From positions 1 to 64,000 of the forward strand of contig JAJYYH010000020.1 in the NCBI GenBank assembly GCA_021801255.1: a stretch of 64,000 bases of DNA, in the 5' to 3' direction. The stretch comes from Pseudomonadota bacterium. GTDB taxonomy: Bacteria; Pseudomonadota; Alphaproteobacteria; Acetobacterales; Acetobacteraceae. The translations under genes and the position numbers were made by a program. The notes beneath the pieces were generated by a model that was not told the origin of the DNA, ran no database searches, and saw nothing but the letters and a program-made list of their open reading frames with translations. Below are positions 9,001 through 15,889 of the stretch, piece after piece (position 1 is the first letter of the stretch; the number at the start of each line of letters is the position of its first letter).

Positions 9001-9308
9001 CCGACGACGAAGCGCGCGGTCACCGTGGCGCGGTCATCCTCTGTCTCGCTATAGACATGCTCGACGCCAGGGATTGCCTTGACGATGGTCTCAAGCGGCT
9101 TGGTGACGAGTTCCGCGACATCATCGGCGCGCAGCCCGTTGGCCGAGACCATGATATCGACCAGGGGAACGTGGATTTGCGGGTCTTCCTCGCGCGGGAT
9201 GGTGAGGAGTGCGATCAGCCCGGCGATGAGGGCGGCGAGAAGGAAAAGCGGCGTCAGCGGCGAGCGGATCGTGGCCCGCGTCAGGTGGCCGGAAATCCCG
9301 AGATTCAT
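6084..9308 (-). CDS. RND-family efflux pump, inner-membrane permease
   Basis: The 1074 residues match an HAE1/AcrB-type permease. A first membrane helix at about 19-36 is followed by the porter start (VDIMVSANGLRADDVAELV), and GILVDDAIVVVENIARHW marks TM4. The adjacent Asp418-Asp419 correspond to the proton-relay aspartates of AcrB. The second half repeats the helix/porter pattern. It pumps an unknown substrate out of the cytoplasmic membrane or periplasm with the HlyD-type adaptor encoded immediately upstream (ATGA overlap); no outer-membrane channel gene is nearby. It is third in an operon led by the BigR/SqrR-like regulator, which suggests induction by sulfide or related stress. Confidence 0.92.
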   Translation of the reverse strand: MNLGISGHLTRATIRSPLTPLFLLAALIAGLIALLTIPREEDPQIHVPLVDIMVSANGLRADDVAELVTKPLETIVKAIPGVEHVYSETEDDRATVTARFVVGTGEDDAVLRVNDKVRANLDRIPIGIPQPLIVGHGINDVATVVLTLSPKPGAEGRWRQTDLYQLASKLQSEMIKTENIGLSYIAGTDPEQIRVEPDPEKLSLYGVTLQQLIAKVRDANRSFVAGSVRDLGAMRTVTAGQTMLGIPDIGLLLITTRDGRPVYVHDVAQVVVGGSVEENHVFNLLPDKKGGWRETPAVSLALAKRSGANAVVVANAIVARVKSLEGQLIPSDIAVEVTRDYGVTANEKANELLFHLALATVSIVVLISFAVGWREGLVTLVVIPTTILLTLFSAEMMGYTINRVSLFALIFAIGILVDDAIVVVENIARHWAMADGRPRIQAAIEGVAEVGNPTVVATLTVVTALLPMLFVSGLMGPYMAPIPANASAAMLFSFFVAMVVAPWLMLKLAPGAKKARSKAASLPAGSAHGHGEGVLGRLYRHIAGPLLRSRPLAWSFLLLVGFATVAVCGLFYTENVTVKLLPVDNKSELSVLLDLPAGASLEETEQRLAAAARIVETLPEVKAIQTYAGTPEPYDFNGLVRHYYAREEPWLGGLHIVLAPKAERQRASHAIALDLRRKLAALQLPQGAVLKVVEMPPGPPVLATLLAEIYGPDVKTRRAVAEEVKSIFKSVPFIVDVDDSYGHREPQLHIAIDQPELDYFRVEQSDVYDSIQALFGGVPVGYSYRGEERLPIEIAIGLPKRDLSWNERLAATPVPANTLPGARGVVELGQVVKVTRETGSRTLFRRDGHFADMVTGELAGSFESPIYGMLAVDKLIARHDWGKLGRPEIRFRGQPDDEAHPTLLWDGEWEITYVTFRDMGAAFGVAILGIYILVVAQFQSFKIPLMILTPIPLTLIGILPGHWLLDAPFTATSMIGFIALAGIIVRNSILLVDFIRHGRGEKPLREVLLDAGAIRFKPILLTALSAMIGAATILPDPIFQGLAISLLFGLASSTLLTVLVIPAIYVVLRDPMGR

Positions 9309-10300
9309 GGCGCCACCAGAACGTCGCCAGGAGCGATACCGGAGAGCACCTCGATGCCGTCGGGCATCTCGGGCGTTGGAAAATCGCGGCCACGCTGGAT
9401 CGGTATCGCAACGACCCCTCCGGCCAGGTCACGGCGATGGACATAGTCGAGGCCGAAACGCGTCTCGATCAGATGGGCGGGTATGACGAAGGTGTGGCGA
9501 TCACCGGCGGGGATCCACACCTCGATGCGCTGGCCGACAAAATAGTCGCCGAGCCCTTTCACCTCCGCGTCGGCGACCACGTTGCCATCCGCGATGCGCG
9601 GATAGACCAGGGTGACAGTGCCGAATTGCGCCCCCTCGGCGCCAAGATCGCGCCCGTTCACCCGCACCGTCTGGCCGGCCTTGAGAAAGCCGGTGGCACG
9701 CTCGGGCACGCGCAGACGCAGCACGAATTTCCGTTCCGCAACCGTTGCGATCGAATCGCCCGGCATGACCACCGAGCCGATGGTGAGCGGCACGGTGAGG
9801 ACCCGCCCCGCCGTTGGGGCAAAGACCTGCCCCTCGACCATCTGCTGCGCGGCGAGCGCGCGCTCGGCTTCGCGCGCCTTGAGCGAGCTTGCCGCGACCT
9901 GCGCCGCGGTTCCCGCCTGGTCGAGTTGCTGGCGCGAAACGGCGCCCCCCTTGGCCAGCGCCTGGGCGCGGCCGAGATCGGTCTCGGCCTGGGCGAGTTG
10001 GGATTTGAGCCCGGTGATCTCGGCATCGAGCGCCTGGATGCGCAGCCCGAGCTTCTGGTCGGCAATGACGCCGATCACCTGCCCCGCCGTCACCTCATCG
10101 CCCTCGCGGACGTTGAGTTCGGTGATGGTGCCGCCGATGCGCGCCCGCGCCGGCACCACGTTGCGGCTCTCGACAGTCGCGAAAACCGCTTTTTCATCGA
10201 CGACATTGGCCGGCTGGACGACGAACTCGGCCGCAAGGAGGGCAGGCGTGGCGACCAGAAGCCAGGCCACCAGCCAGGCGGGAAGAAGAGAAACACGCAT
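9305..10300 (-). CDS. Periplasmic adaptor (HlyD/MFP) of the RND efflux system
   Basis: 331 residues. The start is placed at the ATG 10298-10300, which begins a clear signal peptide (MRVSLLPAWLVAWLL... ending near ALLAAEF). The open frame further upstream to 10726 overlaps the regulator gene and is rejected. A lipoyl half-motif (GTITELNVREGDEVTAGQVIGVI) is followed by a helical hairpin with heptad-like content (LDAEITGLKSQLAQAE) and then a second lipoyl half and beta-barrel. It would bridge the RND permease to an outer-membrane channel. Its stop codon overlaps the RND start, so the two are coupled, and it lies 62 bases after the ArsR-family regulator gene. Confidence 0.9.
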   Translation of the reverse strand: MRVSLLPAWLVAWLLVATPALLAAEFVVQPANVVDEKAVFATVESRNVVPARARIGGTITELNVREGDEVTAGQVIGVIADQKLGLRIQALDAEITGLKSQLAQAETDLGRAQALAKGGAVSRQQLDQAGTAAQVAASSLKAREAERALAAQQMVEGQVFAPTAGRVLTVPLTIGSVVMPGDSIATVAERKFVLRLRVPERATGFLKAGQTVRVNGRDLGAEGAQFGTVTLVYPRIADGNVVADAEVKGLGDYFVGQRIEVWIPAGDRHTFVIPAHLIETRFGLDYVHRRDLAGGVVAIPIQRGRDFPTPEMPDGIEVLSGIAPGDVLVAP

Positions 10301-10362
10301 GATTTTTCGCCTCTGACGGAGCCTCGGGCAAGCGATTGAGCAGGAAGCGGAAGGCGCGGCGG

Positions 10363-10689
10363 TCAGGCCATGACCCGCCGCGCCGCACTCGGTTGCGGAC
10401 AATAGATGGAAAATAGCGTGTCCAACACCTCCCGCGCCGGCCCACTTGCGAGCGCATACCAGATCGTCTGCCCTTCGCGTGTGGCACTCACCAAACCATC
10501 GCGGCGCAACAGCGCGAGGTGCTGGGAGACCGTCGAATCGCGCAGACCCAGTGCCGTGGCAAGCTCGCCCACCGAGCAGGGGGCCTCGGCGAGATGGCAG
10601 AGGATGAGCAGCCGGTGGCGGCTGGAAAGCGCCTTGAGCAGGGCGCTCGCCTGATCGGCGGCTTGGTGCATGGCATCGATGTTTTTCAT
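10363..10689 (-). CDS. ArsR-family repressor of the BigR/SqrR (persulfide-sensing) type
   Basis: A 108-residue winged-helix protein; VGELATALGLRDSTVSQHLALLRRDGLV (40-67) is the helix-turn-helix. It has Cys31 (in LLILC), Cys38 and Cys97 (in FSIYC). The Cys31-Cys97 spacing of 66 equals the spacing of the redox pair in BigR (42/108) and SqrR (41/107), which form a disulfide or polysulfide bridge and release DNA when (per)sulfide is present. No metal-binding ArsR motif (ELCVCDL) is present. It is divergent from sulfide:quinone oxidoreductase, with a dyad operator four bases before its own ATG, and it heads the adaptor-RND operon. Sulfide-responsive control of both sides is the natural inference. 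Confidence 0.9.
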   Translation of the reverse strand: MKNIDAMHQAADQASALLKALSSRHRLLILCHLAEAPCSVGELATALGLRDSTVSQHLALLRRDGLVSATREGQTIWYALASGPAREVLDTLFSIYCPQPSAARRVMA

Positions 10690-10726
10690 GCTTGCGTATA
10701 TACGATGATACGCATATATATGTCAA
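10690..10726. promoter_or_regulatory. Divergent overlapping promoters and dyad operator between the BigR-like gene and sqr
   Basis: A perfect inverted repeat, TGCGTAT (10693-10699) - 8 bases - ATACGCA (10708-10714), lies in the 60-base divergent region. On the plus strand TTGCGT (10692-10697), 17 bases, TATATA (10715-10720) forms a promoter for sqr, and the dyad exactly occupies its spacer. On the minus strand TTGACA (10726-10721), 18 bases, TATATA (10702-10697) forms a promoter for the regulator, starting transcription at about 10690, next to its ATG at 10689. A repressor on the dyad would block both promoters. The assignment is from pattern only. Confidence 0.7.
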
Positions 10727-10749
10727 ACCAAGTGTGGAGGAGAAACGTC

Positions 10750-12027
10750 ATGGCTGAAATCGTGGTTCTGGGAGCTGGGCTCGGCGGCACATTGATGGCC
10801 ATCGAGGCGCTGGCGCAAGTGCGCAAGGGTGATCGGGTGAGTCTGATTAGCCAGGGGTCGAAATATCATTTCGTGCCGTCGAACCCGTGGGTCGCCGTCG
10901 GCTGGCGCGCCCGGCCGGACATCGAGATCGACCTCACGCCGATCATGCGGCGCAAGGGGATCGGGTTTTACGACCAGGGCGCCAAGCGGGTCGATCCCGG
11001 CGCCAACCAGGTCGAACTCAACGACGGCGAAATCATCCCCTATGATTATCTGGTGATCGCGACCGGCCCCGATCTCGCCTTCGACGAAATCCCCGGCCTC
11101 GGCCCGGAGGGGCATACCCAATCGATCTGCCATGTCGATCACGCCGAGCGGGCCCGCGTCGCCTTCGAGACTTTCTGCCGCAACCCCGGCCCCATCGTGG
11201 TCGGCGCCGTACAGGGCGCCTCGTGCTATGGCCCGGCCTACGAATTCGCTTTCATTCTCGACACCGAACTGCGCAAGCGCAAGATCCGCGACCGCGTGCC
11301 GATGACCTATGTCACCGCCGAGCCCTATATCGGCCATCTCGGCCTCGATGGCGTGGGGGATACCAAGGGCTTGCTGGAGAGCGAATTCCGCGATCACCAC
11401 ATCAAATGGATTACCAACGCGCGGGTCAAGACGATCGAGGCGGAAAAGATGACCGTCGAGGAAGTCAACCCTGACGGCACCATCAAGCAAACGCACGAGC
11501 TGCCTTTCCGCTATTCCATGATGCTGCCCGGCTTCCGCGGTGTCGCGGCGATTCGCGGATTGGAAAAACTGGTGAACCCGCGCGGCTTCGTGCTGATCGA
11601 CGAATTTCAGCGCAACCCGACCTACCGCAACGTGTTCGGTATCGGCGTCGCGGTCGCCATTCCGCCCACCGGGCCGACGCCGGTGCCAGTCGGCGTGCCA
11701 AAAACCGGTTTCATGATCGAATCCATGGTGACCGCGACGGCGATGAATATCGGCGCGCTGCTCCATGGTCGCGAACCCACCACGCGGGCCACCTGGAACG
11801 CGATCTGCCTCGCCGATTTCGGCGATACCGGGGTCGCTTTCATCGCCAAGCCACAAATTCCGCCGCGCAACACCAATTGGGCGGCGAAAGGGGCCTGGGT
11901 GCATCTTGCAAAAGTCGGCTTCGAGAAATACTTCATGCGCAAGATGCGCGGCGGCAACAGCGAGCCTTTCTATGAGCGGTTTCTCATGAAGCAGCTCGAC
12001 CTGAAGAAACTCAAGGAACCCGTGTAA
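10750..12027 (+). CDS. sqr: Sulfide:quinone oxidoreductase
   Basis: 425 residues from the ATG at 10750, with GGAGG at 10736-10740. It is a FAD protein of the disulfide oxidoreductase fold: VVLGAGLGGT (5-14) is the dinucleotide loop and YLVIATGPDLAFD (100-112) the second. Cys127, Cys159 (in VQGASCYGP) and Cys353 match the three redox cysteines of the Acidithiobacillus ferrooxidans enzyme (128/160/356). The C-terminal amphipathic region (LAKVGFEKYFMRKMRGG) fits peripheral attachment to the inner membrane. It oxidises sulfide to polysulfide and reduces ubiquinone, for detoxification or energy. It is followed by a DUF2892 protein and is divergent from the BigR-like repressor. Confidence 0.95.
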   Translation: MAEIVVLGAGLGGTLMAIEALAQVRKGDRVSLISQGSKYHFVPSNPWVAVGWRARPDIEIDLTPIMRRKGIGFYDQGAKRVDPGANQVELNDGEIIPYDYLVIATGPDLAFDEIPGLGPEGHTQSICHVDHAERARVAFETFCRNPGPIVVGAVQGASCYGPAYEFAFILDTELRKRKIRDRVPMTYVTAEPYIGHLGLDGVGDTKGLLESEFRDHHIKWITNARVKTIEAEKMTVEEVNPDGTIKQTHELPFRYSMMLPGFRGVAAIRGLEKLVNPRGFVLIDEFQRNPTYRNVFGIGVAVAIPPTGPTPVPVGVPKTGFMIESMVTATAMNIGALLHGREPTTRATWNAICLADFGDTGVAFIAKPQIPPRNTNWAAKGAWVHLAKVGFEKYFMRKMRGGNSEPFYERFLMKQLDLKKLKEPV

Positions 12028-12058
12028 TCCCCACCTCCTGACAGGAAAGACACCAGTT

Positions 12059-12262
12059 ATGACCCTCGATCGCGCTGTTCTACGTTTCGCCGGCCTCATG
12101 GTACTGCTGAGCGCTCTGCTGACCTGGCTGGTCAGCCCCTATTTCCTGCTGTTCACTGCCTTCATCGGGCTGAACCTCCTGCAATCGAGTTTTACCGGCT
12201 TCTGCCCGGCGGCCGCGGTCTTCCGCCTGCTCGGCGTGCGGACGGGCTGCGCCTTCGAGTAA
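12059..12262 (+). CDS. DUF2892 (YgaP-type) small membrane protein
   Basis: 67 residues, with two hydrophobic helices at about 8-27 and 28-46, followed by GFCP (47-50) and a second cysteine at 64 (RTGC). This is the YgaP transmembrane-domain family (DUF2892), often fused to or encoded beside rhodanese or sulfur-oxidation enzymes. It starts 31 bases after the sqr stop codon with an AGGAAAG Shine-Dalgarno, so it should be cotranscribed with sqr. The role may be sulfane-sulfur handling at the membrane; no enzymatic residue beyond the two cysteines can be named. Confidence 0.85.
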   Translation: MTLDRAVLRFAGLMVLLSALLTWLVSPYFLLFTAFIGLNLLQSSFTGFCPAAAVFRLLGVRTGCAFE

Positions 12263-12289
12263 CGGTTTTACGTTTTCCTCCCCAGACTC

Positions 12290-12319
12290 CGGCCGGGGCG
12301 CGTCCCCGGCCGTTTTTTC
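12290..12319 (+). terminator. Rho-independent terminator after sqr-DUF2892
   Basis: A 9-bp GC-rich perfect stem (12290-12298 with 12304-12312), a 5-base loop and a run of six T follow the DUF2892 stop codon by 27 bases. It separates the sulfide operon from the pentapeptide-repeat gene. Confidence 0.9.
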
Positions 12320-12357
12320 ATTGCGCGCAAAGCCATGGGTTACATAGGGACACAACG

Positions 12358-13128
12358 ATGGTTGACTGGCCAAGAAACACCTTGCCCATGCTCTCGGTCC
12401 TCGCCATGCTCTCCCCCTTCGCGGCGCGGACGCAATCGGCGCATCTTTCAACGGCCGAGGTGAAAGCGCGCGCAGCAGCGGGCCAGAAAACCATGCTCGC
12501 GGGACAGGATATGAGCGGCGATGATCTCACCGGCCTCGATCTCAGCGGCGCCGATCTGCACGGCGCGGATTTGCGAAAAGCCAATCTGCACGGCGTCAGG
12601 CTGGTGCACGCCGATCTCTCGGGCGCCAATCTCGAAGGCGCCGATCTCACCTTCGCCTGGATCATGAATGCCAATTTTTCCCACGCCAATCTGCGCGGTG
12701 CCGTGTTGCAGACCATGGTAACATCGCAAGCGATGGAAAACGCCCCGGCCGAGGCAGCAAATTTTTCCGGCGCCGATTTTTCTGGGGCCACCATGACGGT
12801 GCATTTCAGTTTCGATGACCTGCACGGGGCGAATTTCTCCCATGCCCACATGGCCCCCGATATGCGCAATCAGTCGATGGGCCTGCTCCGCACCGAATTC
12901 TCCAGCGCCAATCTCGACAGCGCCAATTTCGAATATGCCGAACTCGGCCATGTCCTGTTCCGTTTTGCTCGGCTCAACGGCGCCAGTTTCCGCAACGCCC
13001 AGCTCGAAGGCGCCGATTTCACCGGCGCCTATCTGAATGGCGCCGATTTTTCCGGCGCCGATACGCGCGGCGCCGATTTCGAGGCCGCGACGCTGACGAA
13101 CGCGCGCGGCCTCGCGCCTACTCGCTGA
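12358..13128 (+). CDS. Pentapeptide-repeat protein, probably exported
   Basis: 256 residues. The N-terminus (about 1-29) has a moderately hydrophobic stretch ending near ARTQSA, consistent with a weak signal peptide. From about residue 49 nearly the whole chain is A(D/N)LxG-type pentapeptide units (for example DLSGADLHGADLRKANLHG), interrupted around 115-160 by a non-repeat loop containing MAPDMRNQSMG. Such repeats fold as a right-handed quadrilateral beta-helix. Some cytoplasmic members (Qnr, MfpA) mimic DNA and shield gyrase, but most have no known function. It stands alone between the sqr terminator and a secreted phosphoesterase gene. Confidence 0.85.
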   Translation: MVDWPRNTLPMLSVLAMLSPFAARTQSAHLSTAEVKARAAAGQKTMLAGQDMSGDDLTGLDLSGADLHGADLRKANLHGVRLVHADLSGANLEGADLTFAWIMNANFSHANLRGAVLQTMVTSQAMENAPAEAANFSGADFSGATMTVHFSFDDLHGANFSHAHMAPDMRNQSMGLLRTEFSSANLDSANFEYAELGHVLFRFARLNGASFRNAQLEGADFTGAYLNGADFSGADTRGADFEAATLTNARGLAPTR

Positions 13129-13230
13129 GCGGCGCCGCGTGACACGATAGTTTCATGTGTGCTCGCCGCCCCCAGCGGCTAGCATGGCCCCCCGGTTCTG
13201 GCCCATGCGGAGCTGGCCCATGCAGCGAGG

Positions 13231-15180
13231 ATGCCCGTGCGTGACGCGATTTTTTCCCTCTCCCTGGCGTTTGCCGCGCTCGTCTCTGGCCATGCCGCCT
13301 CGGCCGCGGCCGAGGCGCCGGCGCTGCTCGTGCCACAGCCCGACCCGGCGCCGGCCATCCGCCCCTATCTCACGAGCCCGACGAGCGCAACGGTTGCGGC
13401 CGAGGCGCTGCGGGCGCGGATAAAATACGTTTTTATCCTGTATCAGGAAAACCGCTCCTTCGACGCCTATTTCGGCGGTTTTCCCGGCGCGCGCGGGCTC
13501 TATTCGGCGCCCGCTGCGATGACGCCGGGTTTTTTCCAGCCGATCGTCAAGCCGGACGGCGGCATGGCGACGATCCACCCCTTCCGCCTCGGCCCGGCTG
13601 ACTTCGCCGCCGATCTCGACGACATGGACCACAGCCACCCGATATTGGTGGAGAAAATGCACATCTCGGAAGGAAGCGCCGCGATGGACCGCTTCGCGCT
13701 CGCCGAGGAGATGAAATACGTCAAGCCGGGGGAAAAACCCTCGCGCCAGGCCTTCCAGCATGGCGCGCTGCCAATGGCCCATATCGACTGCGACACCATC
13801 CCGCTCCTCTGGAATTACGCCAGCCGCTTCGTGCTGTTCGATGCGTTTTTCCAACACACCATCGCCCCCTCGGCGCCCAACGCCATCGCGCTCATCGCCG
13901 GCCAGAGCGGCGAGACGCAATGGCTGAAACATCCCGACCAGGCCACGCTCGCCGCCTCCTCGGCGGGGGGCTCCTATGCCAGCCGGGGCGAGCCGATGGT
14001 GGCCAACCCGCCGCCCTTCTGGGGCTCAGGCGCCGATCGGACGAGCGGCACGCCGGGCAATCCGCGCTATAAGACGGCCTCCCAGATCAACCAGACCTAT
14101 GCCAGCCTGCCGCTGACATTCGCGGGGAAAAACCTGGCCGCGCTGGTCAAGTCCGACCGCGACCCCGGCGGCGATCTCGCCGATATCACCGGCGATATCC
14201 CGGTGATCGCCGCTTCCGGGCGGGCGCCGCTTGCCTGGGGGTGGTATCAGGAAGGCTACGATCACGAGCCCTCCGACCCGGCCGATGCGCCGGCGGGGGG
14301 CTCGCATCTCTCCTATGTCTGGCACCATAACGCGGCGCAATATTTCGGCTATGTCGCCAACAACCCGGAAATGGCGGCGCACCTGCACGGACTCGGCGAT
14401 TTTTTCGCCGATCTCGAGGCAAAGCGCCTGCCCCAAGCGGGCGGCGTCTTCTACATTCGTGGCGGCTTTCGCAACATCGCCGGCCTGCTCCCCGCCGACC
14501 CCGATCCGGCCGTGCGAAAAAAATTCCAGGGCGATGACGACCACCCCGGCTATTCCGATTCCGAAATTAGCGAGGCCTTGCTCGGACGCGAGGTCAATGC
14601 CATCGCCGAGAGCCCCTATTGGGCGGAAAGCGCGATCATTATCACCTTCGATGAGGGTGGCGGCGCCTATGACCATGTGCCACCGCGCCGGCTCGAAACC
14701 GGCCCCGACGGCAAGGCGCTGGCGCGCGGGCCGCGCATTCCGCTGATCGTGATCTCGCCCTATGCCCGCGCCCATGTCGTCTCGCACGAAGAGGGTGATC
14801 ACAACGAGGTGATCAAATTCCTCGACCATCTCTACCGCCTGCCCCCGCTCGCGACGCTTCCCGAGGAAGCGGCGGCGCGCGCGGCGGGGCGGGCACGGCT
14901 CGGCCAGGACTGGCTCGGCCCCAAGGATGCGGTGGTACCCAATGAGGGCGATTTGTTGAGCGCCTTCGACCCCGGCCGGCTTGCCGGCACGACGCCGCCG
15001 CTGCCACCCGAGTACGCCCTGACGCCGCCCGAGATCCTCGCTAGGCTGCCACTTTACGGCGGGCACGGGTGTCAGGCGATCGGTGTTGTCCCGGTCGATC
15101 TCGCGCGTGGCATCGACAATTCCCCGCCCGTGGGTTTCAATCCGCGTCCGGCAACCAACCCCACGGGAGAAGAGCCATGA
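13231..15180 (+). CDS. Secreted phosphoesterase family protein (AcpA / phospholipase C-like)
   Basis: 649 residues. A signal peptide (about 1-26, ending ASAAAEA) is followed by the phosphoesterase-family domain (PF04185 type). The ENRSFDAYFGGFPG motif near residue 71 carries the metal-ligand Glu-Asn pair, and later IITFDEGGGAYDHVPPR supplies Asp/Glu ligands, with a downstream HEEGDHNEVIKF segment. Members are periplasmic or secreted acid phosphatases or phospholipases C acting on phosphate mono- or diesters such as phosphatidylcholine. The stop codon overlaps the ATG of the following SDR gene (ATGA). Substrate preference cannot be told from sequence alone. Confidence 0.88.
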   Translation: MPVRDAIFSLSLAFAALVSGHAASAAAEAPALLVPQPDPAPAIRPYLTSPTSATVAAEALRARIKYVFILYQENRSFDAYFGGFPGARGLYSAPAAMTPGFFQPIVKPDGGMATIHPFRLGPADFAADLDDMDHSHPILVEKMHISEGSAAMDRFALAEEMKYVKPGEKPSRQAFQHGALPMAHIDCDTIPLLWNYASRFVLFDAFFQHTIAPSAPNAIALIAGQSGETQWLKHPDQATLAASSAGGSYASRGEPMVANPPPFWGSGADRTSGTPGNPRYKTASQINQTYASLPLTFAGKNLAALVKSDRDPGGDLADITGDIPVIAASGRAPLAWGWYQEGYDHEPSDPADAPAGGSHLSYVWHHNAAQYFGYVANNPEMAAHLHGLGDFFADLEAKRLPQAGGVFYIRGGFRNIAGLLPADPDPAVRKKFQGDDDHPGYSDSEISEALLGREVNAIAESPYWAESAIIITFDEGGGAYDHVPPRRLETGPDGKALARGPRIPLIVISPYARAHVVSHEEGDHNEVIKFLDHLYRLPPLATLPEEAAARAAGRARLGQDWLGPKDAVVPNEGDLLSAFDPGRLAGTTPPLPPEYALTPPEILARLPLYGGHGCQAIGVVPVDLARGIDNSPPVGFNPRPATNPTGEEP

Positions 15181-15851
15181 AAGCCCTCATTATCGGCGCT
15201 TCGCGCGGCCTCGGCCTCGGCCTCACCCGCCAGTTGCTGGCCGGGGGCTGGGAGGTGGTCGCGACCAAACGGGCCGAAGCGCCGGAACTCGCCGAATTGC
15301 AGCAGAAAAACCCGGGCCTCGCGGTGGAAACCGTCGATATCGACCACCCGGCGGAGGTCAAGGCGCTGGCGGCGCGGCTGGGCGGGAAGAAATTCGATCT
15401 TTTGTTCCTCAATGCCGGGGTTTCGACCGATCCGGCAAAGCCGCTCGCGGCGGTGGCGGACGCCGAGATCACGCGGCTCTTGTTCACCAACGCGATCAAC
15501 CCGGTACGCGCCGCCGAGGCGCTGGCGCCACTGGTGCAACCCAGCGGGACGATCGGCTTCATGACCTCGATCCTCGGCAGCATCGCGCGCTGCGAGGGCG
15601 GCTCCGAGCTGTACCGCGTGAGCAAGACGGCGCTCAACATGGCGGCCCGATGCTTCGCCACCCACCCCGAGAACAAGGCCCGCACCATCCTGCTGCTCCA
15701 CCCCGGCTGGGTGCGGACCGATATGGGAGGCCCGCGGGCGCCGCTCGATGTCGAGACCAGCACCAAGGGCCTCGCCGCGACCATCACCCGCCATCACGGC
15801 AAGGGCGGTGTTGCCTATCTCGATTATCAGGGAGACGTGCTTCCCTGGTAG
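15177..15851 (+). CDS. Short-chain dehydrogenase/reductase family protein
   Basis: 224 residues from the ATG at 15177, which overlaps the phosphoesterase stop codon. GASRGLGLGL (8-17) is the NAD(P)-binding TGxxxGxG-type loop, LNAGVS is the conserved NNAG equivalent, and YRVSK holds the catalytic Tyr and Lys. HPGWVRTDMGG is the usual C-terminal signature. The open frame upstream to 15069 overlaps the phosphoesterase and is not used. Proteins of this subgroup resemble C-factor/CsgA-like and carbonyl reductase SDRs. The coupling to a secreted phosphatase is unexplained. Confidence 0.88.
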   Translation: MKALIIGASRGLGLGLTRQLLAGGWEVVATKRAEAPELAELQQKNPGLAVETVDIDHPAEVKALAARLGGKKFDLLFLNAGVSTDPAKPLAAVADAEITRLLFTNAINPVRAAEALAPLVQPSGTIGFMTSILGSIARCEGGSELYRVSKTALNMAARCFATHPENKARTILLLHPGWVRTDMGGPRAPLDVETSTKGLAATITRHHGKGGVAYLDYQGDVLPW

Positions 15852-15889
15852 ACGCCAACGCTGCGCGCCACCCAGCGGGCTGGTGAGAC

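Noticed and set aside
10301-10726. A 142-residue N-terminal extension of the HlyD adaptor
   Set aside because: It overlaps the ArsR-family gene in another frame, and the ATG at 10300 begins a proper signal peptide.
10519-10749. A 77-residue N-terminal extension of SQR
   Set aside because: It runs antisense through the regulator gene and the divergent promoter; the ATG at 10750 has a strong Shine-Dalgarno and matches the SQR family start.
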